From positions 1 through 8,711 of the forward strand of contig JAEXSY010000416.1 in assembly GCA_023440105.1 (NCBI GenBank): a DNA stretch of 8,711 bases. The letters run 5' to 3'. The translations under genes and the position numbers were made by a program. The stretch comes from Bacillota bacterium. Lineage in GTDB: Bacteria > Bacillota > Clostridia > Clostridiales > Clostridiaceae. The notes below the pieces were generated by a model, which worked only from the letters and a program-made list of their open reading frames with translations, did no database searches and was not told the origin of the DNA. Below, in pieces: positions 1 to 7,407 of this stretch; position 1 is the stretch's first letter; every line of letters begins with the position of its first letter.

Positions 1-851
1 CTTCCTAGAAGCAGAACACTTTCCTCTAAATCATAATCAAGAACCTTTTTTTTAATTTCTTCAAAGGAGCTCCCATCTCCTAAAATAAGCCATTTTATTT
101 TTTTATTATCTCTACATAAATTGGCTGCCTCAATTATTGTCTCTACACTTTGTGCTTTACCTATATTTCCTGCAAACGTAATCACCGTTTCATCGTTTCT
201 TTTATTAAAATCAGAAACTGGTTCATCCATCTTAGTATTAAAAATCTCTTCAGCCCATTGCGGTAAATATATTATTTTATCTGATGAAATCCCTGCCCTG
301 ACTAAAATATCTTTATATCCTTCAGAAGCAATAAAAATTTGGTCAAAACTTTTATAAATTCTAATACATATACCCTTCAAGATTTTCACAACTATCTTAT
401 TCTCTATATTGATGATAGAAAAAAAAGTTTCAGGCCATAAATCTTGTATATATATAGCTGCTGGAACTTTTTTAATCCATTTATATACAAGTGCTGGAAT
501 AGCACAGGTTATTGGAGACACCTGAAAAACAAAAAGCTTATCAAAAGATTTTACCAAAAGCTTTGGTATGTGAAAGATAGAAAATATCATAAAAGAAAGA
601 TAATTCAAAGCTAGTTTGATAAAGCTTTTTTTCGCTCTAGGTATAACAAAAGCTCTATGAAGCTTTATGCCATTGAATTTATCTAATCCTCTCTTAAAAA
701 ATCCATACCCTTCATAAAATTTTCCTTTAGGATAATTAGGCAACCCTGTAAGTACCTCTATCTCATGGCCTTTTTCTTGAAGGCCAAGGCATATATCGTT
801 AATTCGAAATTCCTCTGGCCAAAAACATTGACTTACTACAAGTATCCTCAT
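1..851 (-). CDS. WbuB-like GT4 glycosyltransferase, 3' end beyond the window
   Basis: The frame is open from the ATG at 851 to the left edge, giving 283 residues; family members are usually near 400, so roughly the last third is missing. The N-terminus MRILVVSQCFWPEEFRIND, then TGLPNYPKGK (residues 35-44), IQDLWPET (135-142), FAGNIGKAQS (226-235) and ILGDGSS (256-262), is the pattern of the WbuB/WcaI branch of GT-B fold, family 4 glycosyltransferases. These cytoplasmic enzymes add a sugar to a lipid-linked repeat unit; WbuB itself is linked to N-acetyl-L-fucosamine transfer. The family is clear, but the sugar here is inference. The C-terminal EX7E motif lies outside the window. The start is supported by AAGGAA at 859-864, 7 nt upstream. 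The gene lies 53 nt downstream of the initiating transferase with no terminator visible between them, so the two are probably co-transcribed. Confidence 0.93.
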   Translation of the reverse strand, partial: MRILVVSQCFWPEEFRINDICLGLQEKGHEIEVLTGLPNYPKGKFYEGYGFFKRGLDKFNGIKLHRAFVIPRAKKSFIKLALNYLSFMIFSIFHIPKLLVKSFDKLFVFQVSPITCAIPALVYKWIKKVPAAIYIQDLWPETFFSIINIENKIVVKILKGICIRIYKSFDQIFIASEGYKDILVRAGISSDKIIYLPQWAEEIFNTKMDEPVSDFNKRNDETVITFAGNIGKAQSVETIIEAANLCRDNKKIKWLILGDGSSFEEIKKKVLDYDLEESVLLLG

Positions 852-904
852 TGAATCATTCCTTATACGAATATTAATAAAACTCTATAAAAAAGTACTT
901 AAGC

Positions 905-1531
905 CTATATCGCCTCTTGTGACTTTACTTCTTCAGGGTGATGCCCTTCAAGAATTCCCTCTCTCTTAAAAACCTTATATACAGTCATTAAGAATATCTT
1001 CAGATCAAGTTTGAAGGAAATATTATCTAAATAATAAGTGTCATATTCTACCTTTTTAATTAACCCTACAGCATCTCTTCCATTAATTTGTGCCCATCCA
1101 GTTATTCCAGGATACAGTAAGTCCACTTTCTTTTTAGTCCTAAGAGTTAAAATATCTGATTCCTCAAGAATAAGTGGTCTTGGACCTATTATTGACATTT
1201 CTCCCTTGAGTATATTTATTATTTGAGGTAATTCATCAAGACTAGTTTTTCTAAGAAATCTTCCAACTCTAGTAATATAAGCATCAGGATTTACAAGCTG
1301 ACTAGTTGCTTTATATTTTGGTGCATCTATAGTCATAGTCCTAAACTTATATATTTTAAAGGGTATATTCTTAAAGCCAGACCTTTTTTGTGTAAATATA
1401 ATAGGTCCTGGACTATCCAATATTATTGCAATAGCAATAGAGGAAAACAATGGTAATAATATTATAATAGCTACAACTGATAAGATGATGTCTAAAATTC
1501 TCTTAATAAGCCTATACAAAATACCCCTCAT
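905..1531 (-). CDS. Initiating undecaprenyl-phosphate sugar-phosphate transferase (PglC/WcaJ C-terminal type)
   Basis: A 208-residue small monotopic phosphoglycosyl transferase. It moves a sugar phosphate from a UDP-sugar onto undecaprenyl phosphate at the inner membrane face, the first step of repeat-unit synthesis. Visible marks are one N-terminal hydrophobic segment (about residues 12-38), SPGPIIFTQKRSG (40-52), KFRTM (62-66), the Asp-Glu catalytic dyad in TSLDELPQ (D99/E100), GPRP (116-119) and PGITGWAQINGRD (141-153). Length equals stand-alone PglC-type enzymes and lacks the extra N-terminal membrane domain of full WcaJ/WbaP. The start is uncertain. The ATG at 1531 has only a weak upstream site, whereas a TTG at 1519 has GAGGGG (1524-1529) 4 nt upstream and would give the family-typical beginning (M)YRLIKRILDIILS. 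The substrate (Gal, GlcNAc, GalNAc or a diamino sugar) cannot be read from sequence. Confidence 0.95.
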   Translation of the reverse strand: MRGILYRLIKRILDIILSVVAIIILLPLFSSIAIAIILDSPGPIIFTQKRSGFKNIPFKIYKFRTMTIDAPKYKATSQLVNPDAYITRVGRFLRKTSLDELPQIINILKGEMSIIGPRPLILEESDILTLRTKKKVDLLYPGITGWAQINGRDAVGLIKKVEYDTYYLDNISFKLDLKIFLMTVYKVFKREGILEGHHPEEVKSQEAI

Positions 1532-1700
1532 TTCTACCAGTTTATTTTTAATTTAGTAACTTATCTCTAAACCTTATATATCCTCAAACAGTTAATAAAA
1601 CCTCAAAATTGAGCTCTTATATTAGAATTCCAGCTAATTGTGAAGGTCATAAACAGTATTCTAAGCATGTATCCCAATAATTAATTATGTTAAAATAGCC

Positions 1701-1727
1701 AGTATAATAACAAAAATAGATTTTCAA
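1701..1727 (-). promoter_or_regulatory. Weak candidate promoter for the initiating transferase unit
   Basis: Read on the minus strand, TTGAAA (1722-1727) is followed after 15 nt by TATACT (1701-1706). An overlapping TGTTATTAT (1704-1712) resembles an extended -10. The spacer is shorter than the usual 17 nt, and in such AT-rich DNA chance matches are common. Some promoter is expected here because the preceding operon appears to end at the 2098-2124 terminator. Use would give a leader of about 165 nt before the start at 1531. Confidence 0.25.
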
Positions 1728-2097
1728 AACTAACAATATTCCTTCCGTTTATTTAATAAAAATTTAAATAATCTCAAATCTTTAATTCTCTATAAACTAT
1801 GTAAAAAGTAACTTAAAATATTTCATGAATATGTTACCATTTTATTAATTTTTTGTCTATTATTGCATATTTATTCTTTTCCTATTAGCTTAAGATATTG
1901 TTCGTATTCTCTGTTATATTCCCTTTTTTTACTACTTATCACTTTTTAGGATTTTTATGGAATTTAACTGTAATTTTCTAGTTATTAAAATAATATTATA
2001 AATTTATTCTTTAATAAATATATTCTTCTCTAGTTCGCATTTTAAGACTTCATTTTTCATCATTTTAACTAATAATTTTTTTATAATTTTTCATAAT

Positions 2098-2124
2098 AAA
2101 AAAGCTCTATATATTAATAGAGCT
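2098..2124 (-). terminator. Intrinsic terminator of the right-hand operon
   Basis: On the minus strand, AGCTCTAT (2117-2124) pairs perfectly with ATAGAGCT (2103-2110) around a 6-nt loop, and a run of T follows (2102-2098, continuing the terminal T of the stem). It lies about 215 nt beyond the stop of the acetyltransferase remnant. The opposite orientation has no T-run, so it acts leftward only. It separates the right-hand operon from the initiating-transferase unit. Confidence 0.75.
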
Positions 2125-2212
2125 CCTGTGTATTTTAAACATTTTATTTTTATTGTCTATGAAGTTTTAATTATATATAAATACTATTGAAGTTTAATTA
2201 ATTGTTTTTACA

Positions 2213-2240
2213 ATTCTTAGAAAGTAGTTCTAATTGTCAA
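2213..2240 (-). promoter_or_regulatory. Candidate promoter facing the terminator
   Basis: Minus strand: a perfect TTGACA (2235-2240), a 16-nt spacer, and AAGAAT (2213-2218), which matches the -10 consensus at only four of six positions. If active it would start an RNA near 2206 that meets the terminator at 2098-2124 after roughly 110 nt. No open reading frame of note lies in that stretch. A chance match in AT-rich DNA is a serious alternative. Confidence 0.22.
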
Positions 2241-2340
2241 TGAATAAATCTAATTATCATACTCTAATTTACTGTTATTGTTTTATTTAAAAAGAAACAA
2301 ATACATAGAACATTCAATAACAATCTTCTCTGTGAATTAT

Positions 2341-2634
2341 TTACTTTCTATCACCTATATATTTAATTATCCTTCCTGAATTACCTACTACCACACTATT
2401 CTCAGGAACATCCTTAAGGACAACAGTATGAGCACCCACTTTTGCTCCGTTACCTACTTTTACATCACCAATTATGCAAGTATTAGCTCCGATTAAAACT
2501 TCCTCACCTATAACAGGATTTACTCTAACTCCAGATCTTCCTCCAATGGTAACATTCTGCATTATCTTTGTATTCCTGCCGATCATTGTATCATGACCAA
2601 TCACAACACCAAGTCCTTTATGAGAAAATACTAC
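2341..2634 (-). pseudogene. 5'-truncated hexapeptide-repeat acetyltransferase (CysE/serine acetyltransferase-like)
   Basis: The frame is open for 97 residues from just after the flippase stop codon to the TAA at 2341. It reads VVFSHKGLGVVIG, then QNVTIGGRSG, PVIGEEVLIGANTCIIG, and VVLKDVPENSVVVGNSGRII, which is the left-handed beta-helix and C-terminal tail of acyltransferases of the CysE type often found in polysaccharide loci. These enzymes move an acetyl group from acetyl-CoA. Full-length relatives are roughly 150-190 residues or longer, so the N-terminal helical part is absent. The only plausible start is GTG at 2604 (AAAGGA about 9 nt upstream), giving 87 residues and excluding the His of SHKGLG, which aligns with the family's catalytic His. 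I therefore call it a remnant. A short translated product, or one made by readthrough of the flippase TAG in the same frame, cannot be excluded. Confidence 0.75.
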
Positions 2635-3891
2635 CTACTGCTTCTTCTTTCTAAAGAGCATCTTTACTTCATCAGGCCTTAATAAGAATATTTCCTTCAA
2701 CTTGACTTTCTTCAAGTCTGCATAATAAAGTAGGAACACAAAACCGCAGATGCTATAGGAGAGAACCGAAGACCAAGCAGCTCCATACATTCCAAAGGTA
2801 GGTATAGTAAGTCCATTTGCTATAAGATTTATTAGTACACTAAAGAATAATGTCCAAAAATAAAAGTTCCTCTTCCCTTCTGCCAAGAGGACCACGCTAA
2901 TAATTTTATAAAATACCATGCTCAGAACACCCAAGAATAAGATTAAAGTAACTTTATAAACTGCCAAAAATTCCTTTCCAAATAGTATAGAGATAAATAT
3001 TTTACCAAATAGCATATAACCAAAAACAACGATAATTATAGACATTAAAGAAACCTTTATAGCTGTATTTATAGCCTTAACATCACTAGCTCTAGCAACT
3101 CTTGATACTAATACCTCTTTAAAGGCATCAGGTATCATCCAAGCATAATTCATTATTCCAGCGGCTGTAGCATATAAGCTTAATTCTCTTGGATCACCCA
3201 TGTGCTTTAGAAATATAACATCGGCACTATAATTTAAAGTTATTAATAAACCTGTAATCATTGGCAGCCAGCTAAACTTTATAGATTCTTTCATAAAGGA
3301 ATAGTCTAGTTTTTTTAAATTAGGAATACATTTGGTATACCTCATATATATACCTACTGTAATCAAATTCATAAATATAGTACTTAGAGTAGGATACAAA
3401 AGATTCTGTCCTACAATATCCTTGGCTAATAATAATGCCCCATATACGAACATTTTAAATGTGGAGTTCCACATATGGAGCATTATTTTTAACCTTATAT
3501 TTTCCACTGCCATGGTAGCTTCAAGCTGTAGGCTGGTTACTGCTGCTGGGAAAAGTATAAAAATATATAAATAAAGGGTATTATTAAATAGTAAAGCCAG
3601 CATACCGCCGAAAAAAGAATATACTAAAAATTGAAAGGTATAAATATTTATGAAGGTTGATAAGCTATTTCCCCCACTTTTTCTGTAAAAAAATGAATAG
3701 GTCTGATTAAAACCCAAACCTAATACTAAAGCTATAATATTCACCGTTTGAGTTATATAGGAAAAATCACCTTTATATTCTAACCCTAGATACCTAGTGA
3801 GAAATGCTGTTGAGAATACACCAATAAGCAATGTATATATCTTGTTGGTGAAGTTCAAAAAATAATCATTACGTAATAACTTCTTTACCAT
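2635..3891 (-). CDS. Wzx-like polysaccharide flippase (MATE/MOP superfamily)
   Basis: A 418-residue very hydrophobic protein with about twelve membrane segments. It is inferred to flip undecaprenyl-linked repeat units across the membrane. The N-terminal region (KIYTLLIGVFSTAFLTRYLG, then KGDFSYITQTVNIIALVLGLG) and the alternating hydrophobic helices with basic cytoplasmic loops are typical of Wzx/RfbX-type proteins, and the length is normal. The tail is short and charged (MLFRKKKQ), a natural-looking end. The start at ATG 3891 is chosen because a perfect AGGAGG (3897-3902) lies 5 nt upstream. An in-frame GTG at 3912 would add seven residues but lacks a site. The Shine-Dalgarno overlaps the last base of the GT4 stop codon, 10 nt upstream, which suggests coupled translation. 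The stop TAG (2635-2637) is in frame with the acetyltransferase remnant that follows immediately. Confidence 0.93.
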   Translation of the reverse strand: MVKKLLRNDYFLNFTNKIYTLLIGVFSTAFLTRYLGLEYKGDFSYITQTVNIIALVLGLGFNQTYSFFYRKSGGNSLSTFINIYTFQFLVYSFFGGMLALLFNNTLYLYIFILFPAAVTSLQLEATMAVENIRLKIMLHMWNSTFKMFVYGALLLAKDIVGQNLLYPTLSTIFMNLITVGIYMRYTKCIPNLKKLDYSFMKESIKFSWLPMITGLLITLNYSADVIFLKHMGDPRELSLYATAAGIMNYAWMIPDAFKEVLVSRVARASDVKAINTAIKVSLMSIIIVVFGYMLFGKIFISILFGKEFLAVYKVTLILFLGVLSMVFYKIISVVLLAEGKRNFYFWTLFFSVLINLIANGLTIPTFGMYGAAWSSVLSYSICGFVFLLYYADLKKVKLKEIFLLRPDEVKMLFRKKKQ

Positions 3892-3896
3892 CCCTG

Positions 3897-3902
3897 CCTC
3901 CT
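3897..3902 (-). promoter_or_regulatory. Shine-Dalgarno deciding the flippase start
   Basis: AGGAGG on the minus strand, 5 nt upstream of ATG 3891 and downstream of the alternative GTG at 3912. It shares one base with the TAA stop of the preceding glycosyltransferase, which favours re-initiation by the same ribosomes. Confidence 0.8.
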
Positions 3903-5107
3903 TAATAAACACTGGTAAGAGAATTTAAGAATCCTGAAATATCTTTAATTCCATCCTCATACCCTCTGCAGGCATCGGAAAGCTTACTCCGTAAAGTCTC
4001 ATCTAATATCAATCTCTCAACGGATTTAGCTACAGCCTCTCCGTTCATATCGCAAATTAATCCATTAACTCCATCTGTTATCTGATCACCAACTGTTTCA
4101 TAATTAGTTACTACTATGGGCTTACCGGCATATTTCGCCTCATCCACAGCATTTGACTTTCCTTCCGTTCTGGAAGGATGAACAAATATATCCGCTTCAT
4201 TAATTAAAGATAATGTATTAAGTTGGAACCCTAGAAGTATAAAAGACTCTTGCAAATTATTCGCCTTAATAATTTTTTCTACCTCACTTCTATGCTTTCC
4301 ATCCCCTAGAACAAACCATTTAATTCTATAGCCTTTAGAAATTAAAATGCTACAGGCTTCTATGGCCATCTCAATTCCTTTTAGAGGATCAAGCCTCATA
4401 ACACTGATTATTTTATAATATCCTTGATAACTCCCTATAAGCTTTCTATCATAGTCCAGCTTATTATAAAATGATACAGGTATATAATTATGAAAAACCT
4501 TCACCCTATCCTTCATAAATGGATATATATGAACAAATATATCTCCACATTCTTTAGAAACAGATAGCGAACCATCTAATTTACTATAATATAATGAGTC
4601 TATTTCTATATCTCTATTTAATATTCTCGTATCACTTCTTATCCAGTGATATTTTTTTTCACTCTCAACACAATCAACAATATAATAAGTAGATAATCCT
4701 AGAATACCAAAGGCCATATCAAAAGTATTCTCAAGCTTAGGTATGGTTCTACCGAACTTCTTCCAGAACTTTTGCCTTTCCTGATTCATGATTTTCTTTA
4801 AAGCTACATTATTAAATATTGCTTTAAGAGCACCTAAGAACATATCAAACCTTTTTTCCTTTAAAAATACCTTTAAATACTCCTTTGTATTTCTGCTAGG
4901 TATCGTAGCTGCTGTAACAATTCTAGGGGGTTCTATAAACTTAACTTCTTTATTATAGAAGCTTTTTAAATCTCCCTCTGGATACATCACAAGAACAGAA
5001 ACATCAAAGAGGTTATAATCTATTCTGTCAAGAAGAGCTAATAGGCTTTTTTGCGGTCCTCCAATATTTATATTACTGATCACAAATAAGATTTTTGTTT
5101 TTTTCAT
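3902..5107 (-). CDS. GT4-family glycosyltransferase
   Basis: A 401-residue cytoplasmic GT-B enzyme, inferred to extend the lipid-linked repeat unit from a nucleotide sugar. Evidence: N-terminal KILFVISNINIGGPQKSLL with the GG loop at residues 16-17, SVMRLDPLKGIEMAIEA in the C-terminal domain (the conserved Arg and Lys that contact donor phosphates), WFVLGDGKHR, and the EX7E motif in SRTEGKSNAVDEAKYAGKP (E315 and E323). Length is normal. The first ~190 residues are poorly conserved, as usual for the acceptor domain, so the sugar and linkage are unknown. ATG 5107 has AAGGAGAGG about 8 nt upstream, and that site lies inside the end of the polymerase gene; the two genes overlap by 35 nt. The next gene begins 10 nt after its TAA. 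Confidence 0.94.
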   Translation of the reverse strand: MKKTKILFVISNINIGGPQKSLLALLDRIDYNLFDVSVLVMYPEGDLKSFYNKEVKFIEPPRIVTAATIPSRNTKEYLKVFLKEKRFDMFLGALKAIFNNVALKKIMNQERQKFWKKFGRTIPKLENTFDMAFGILGLSTYYIVDCVESEKKYHWIRSDTRILNRDIEIDSLYYSKLDGSLSVSKECGDIFVHIYPFMKDRVKVFHNYIPVSFYNKLDYDRKLIGSYQGYYKIISVMRLDPLKGIEMAIEACSILISKGYRIKWFVLGDGKHRSEVEKIIKANNLQESFILLGFQLNTLSLINEADIFVHPSRTEGKSNAVDEAKYAGKPIVVTNYETVGDQITDGVNGLICDMNGEAVAKSVERLILDETLRSKLSDACRGYEDGIKDISGFLNSLTSVY

Positions 5108-6479
5108 TTACTATGCCTCTCCTTGTATTGAATAGTTTATTAATCTGAATAAAGAATAATATAGGCAATATCATTGAGTATATGAAGCTAAAGGTTATGG
5201 ATATACTCTGTATATGAGTAAAGCCTAGTCTAACAGCAAAATAGGAATAGAAATATAAACTCACTATATCTCTAGACTTTCTATACATTTCATCAGCCTT
5301 TGCCATTCCTAAAATAATTAGAGCTTGGGGTATAAATGAAAAGATATACCCAAAATAAAATAAGCCCTGACCTGAGGACGGTATTATTGCATCTCTGGAT
5401 ACTCCACCATAATGATAGACTAAATTATATAAGGTAGTGGTTCTATTTTCTAAGTCAAAAAAATGGCTGAGCCCTGGAAAATTACCCATTATATCGTTTA
5501 TTACCGTATCAATAGTAAAGGAGCTTGAATAGATTTCCTTTGCAGAAATCGCAACTCCCATCTGCTTCGGTCCCAAGAAGTACGCTTCTAAATAATCTAT
5601 TATACTCATTAAAGATGTCATATCACTGGCACCAACATAATCAACTTTTAAAAATGTCAATCTAAATATAACTAGGGCGATAATAACACCAAAGGAATAA
5701 AACAGTTTTTTCCCTCTTTCAGGGAAAACATTCATCAAAAAAAACATGCTTGCCACAGCAGGCATCACCAGGGAGTTTCTGCTAGTACCACTAAAAATCA
5801 TCACATTAAAAAACATAAAAATTAATATAGTTAAATAATAATAACCTGATTTATTATCTTCATTATATTTCTTTATAAGCTTTAACCCCAGGATAATAGG
5901 AAGGAATAGCTTTCCCCAATCTACAATCATTGCAGCAATTCCAGTAACTATCCATCTTCCTTTTACTAATTCTAGATTATTAGATGAAACAAAAAAGAAG
6001 TTATATTGCTGTAATACCGAAGGGTTGACAATAACCACCAGTAACGAGCTTATTACAATTATTTTGAAAACTAAATAATTATCTGTAGGTATATAAGGCT
6101 TTGTTAAAGACTTTTCCCTGTCCTTATAATATTTTCTTGTAACATACATTAATAAAAGTCCTATACATACCTCCTCATATAGCATAAATTGTATTCCTTC
6201 AGCTAAGGTTCCATATTCATCGTAATATGAGGGTTCTAGTACTATTAATATAGGAATAATAAGATATCGTATAACGGATATACAAAAAAGAACAAACATT
6301 CCTGGATTAGTTATGTATCTATATATCTTAATAACCGAAAGATGTAATACCCCATATATTAATGGAAGCATAGGCAGTAAGCTCAGGGAACTATTATCAT
6401 TAATAAAAAATAAAACACCAGAAATTAGAATGGAGAAAAACAGTAATATAACATTTAAATTATCCTTGTTACTTTTCAA
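5073..6479 (-). CDS. Wzy-like O-antigen/capsule repeat-unit polymerase
   Basis: A 468-residue polytopic membrane protein with ten or more hydrophobic segments spread along its length and one larger hydrophilic loop in the second half (about residues 275-365). That is the layout of Wzy polymerases, which join flipped repeat units on the outer side of the membrane. SGTSRNSLVMPAVASMFF resembles the SG-x-R stretch common in this family, and SGQGLFYFGYIFSFIPQ is a similar late motif. Wzy proteins share little sequence, so the call rests on topology, size and position between glycosyltransferases and upstream of a flippase. The start is TTG at 6479: a perfect AGGAGG at 6486-6491 lies 6 nt upstream and no better start is near. 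It begins 23 nt after the GT2 stop. A Wzy-like ligase of the WaaL type is the main alternative. Confidence 0.85.
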   Translation of the reverse strand: MKSNKDNLNVILLFFSILISGVLFFINDNSSLSLLPMLPLIYGVLHLSVIKIYRYITNPGMFVLFCISVIRYLIIPILIVLEPSYYDEYGTLAEGIQFMLYEEVCIGLLLMYVTRKYYKDREKSLTKPYIPTDNYLVFKIIVISSLLVVIVNPSVLQQYNFFFVSSNNLELVKGRWIVTGIAAMIVDWGKLFLPIILGLKLIKKYNEDNKSGYYYLTILIFMFFNVMIFSGTSRNSLVMPAVASMFFLMNVFPERGKKLFYSFGVIIALVIFRLTFLKVDYVGASDMTSLMSIIDYLEAYFLGPKQMGVAISAKEIYSSSFTIDTVINDIMGNFPGLSHFFDLENRTTTLYNLVYHYGGVSRDAIIPSSGQGLFYFGYIFSFIPQALIILGMAKADEMYRKSRDIVSLYFYSYFAVRLGFTHIQSISITFSFIYSMILPILFFIQINKLFNTRRGIVNEKNKNLICDQ

Positions 6480-6485
6480 AATAGT

Positions 6486-6491
6486 CCTCCT
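6486..6491 (-). promoter_or_regulatory. Perfect Shine-Dalgarno deciding a TTG start
   Basis: AGGAGG on the minus strand, 6 nt upstream of TTG at 6479. It fixes the polymerase start at a rare initiation codon, since the next Met codons lie within the first hydrophobic region and have no site. Confidence 0.8.
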
Positions 6492-6502
6492 GTACGAGAA
6501 TA

Positions 6503-7390
6503 TTAATTATCCTTAACCCATTTTAAATATAGAAGATATCCAGGTAATAAGGAAAATATTAATCCCCATTTCTTTTTGACCACTTCTCGGAAGGGAGTCT
6601 TAGCTATCTTAATATAAGGCCATATTGCTATGGAATATTTTATTCTGGTCAGTAAAGAAGCCTTTTTATCCATCATTAAAAATGAATAATGAATCATACC
6701 CTTAGGATTTCTCAGCCTCATTTTTCTGCCTGATCTAGTTAAACCACTCTCTAAATATTCCGCCACTCCTACCACTTTTGTAGAGAATACAATCTTATAT
6801 CTGTTAGCCATTTCCATCTGAATTACCGTAGGACCTACATAATTTTCACCTGGATACTCAGGATATCTATATTCTTTTATGGCACTGCCTAAATAGCAAA
6901 TACATCCATCATTTAATTTAAACTTATTATTATATTCATAACGGCTCATTACCTGGTCAGACTCTATGAGTCTGCCCTTCTGTTTAATTATTGTGCCATT
7001 TTCATATACATAATGAAAAAAGAACGCACCTATATCACTCCGTGAAGAATATTTTTTTATATAATCTCTTATTATCTTTACTGCATCAGGCAGCAAATGG
7101 TCATCGCTATCTACCACGGCAAAGGCAGAAGCATCTTTATAGGAAGAGAAGCCGTTATTTAAGGCCCTTCCCTTCCCTCCATTTTCTTGATATATATACT
7201 TAATATTAATAGAGTTTTCTTTTATAAGCTTTTCAACATATTCTTTAGTATCATCTGTACTCCCATCGTCTACAATAAGCCACAGGAAATTCATATCACT
7301 CTGACCCTTTAAACTATCATAAAGCTTTGGTAATAGCTTGCACCTATTATAGGTTGGAGTAAGAATAACTAATTGATTTTGCTCTTTCAT
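6503..7390 (-). CDS. GT2-family (GT-A fold) glycosyltransferase
   Basis: A 295-residue enzyme with an N-terminal GT-A domain: TPTYNR (residues 11-16), the nucleotide-binding WLIVDDGSTDDT (37-48), ENGGKGRALNNG (69-80) and the metal-binding DxD-type VVDSDD (92-97). The C-terminal half (GENYVGPTVIQMEMANRY, VVGVAEYLESGLTRSG, NPKG) is characteristic of a GT2 subgroup seen in Firmicute polysaccharide loci, and a final hydrophobic stretch (LIFSLLPGYLLYLKW) suggests membrane association. It is inferred to add one sugar to the growing repeat unit in the cytoplasm; donor and linkage are unknown. ATG 7390 has GAGGT (7397-7401) 6 nt upstream. It follows the acetyltransferase stop by 17 nt and precedes the polymerase by 23 nt. 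Confidence 0.94.
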   Translation of the reverse strand: MKEQNQLVILTPTYNRCKLLPKLYDSLKGQSDMNFLWLIVDDGSTDDTKEYVEKLIKENSINIKYIYQENGGKGRALNNGFSSYKDASAFAVVDSDDHLLPDAVKIIRDYIKKYSSRSDIGAFFFHYVYENGTIIKQKGRLIESDQVMSRYEYNNKFKLNDGCICYLGSAIKEYRYPEYPGENYVGPTVIQMEMANRYKIVFSTKVVGVAEYLESGLTRSGRKMRLRNPKGMIHYSFLMMDKKASLLTRIKYSIAIWPYIKIAKTPFREVVKKKWGLIFSLLPGYLLYLKWVKDN

Positions 7391-7407
7391 CTATACACCT
7401 CAAATTC

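Larger units (their letters stand above)
1532..2340. other. AT-rich spacer without a credible gene
   Basis: About 800 nt separate the remnant acetyltransferase from the initiating transferase. Hand count over 1741-2220 gives 87 G or C in 480 bases (about 18%), below the neighbouring genes. No frame on either strand shows a recognisable protein; stops are dense. Contents: an intrinsic minus-strand terminator (2098-2124), a perfect TTGACA with a poor -10 (2213-2240), a weak promoter candidate at 1701-1727, an A/T-only inverted repeat (8-bp arms at 1749-1756 and 1764-1771), and a small AATTGT/ACAATT hairpin at 2200-2215. No tRNA, CRISPR or insertion-sequence ends were seen. It reads as decayed or recombination-derived spacer plus the leader of the left-hand unit. 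Confidence 0.7.

Noticed and set aside
121..357. Plus-strand 78-codon frame
   Set aside because: Antisense to the WbuB-like gene, no ribosome site and no domain; a shadow frame.
868..904. AAGTACTT followed by a T-run between the initiating transferase and the WbuB-like gene, considered as a terminator
   Set aside because: The palindrome is too short to form a hairpin with a loop, and the next gene starts within 53 nt.
1602..1613. CTCAA-AA-TTGAG element upstream of the initiating transferase, considered as an operator
   Set aside because: Five-base arms with a two-base loop, single copy; not distinguishable from chance.
1749..1771. A/T-only inverted repeat with 8-bp arms, considered as a terminator or operator
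   Set aside because: No G/C pairs, no T-run on either strand in the right place, and such repeats are common in 18% G+C DNA.
1871..1942. Minus-strand 23-codon frame from GTG (VISSKKREYNREYEQYLKL...) with a coding-like look inside the spacer
   Set aside because: Very short, no ribosome site, and I recognise no family; in AT-rich DNA a Lys/Glu/Tyr-rich frame is expected by chance.
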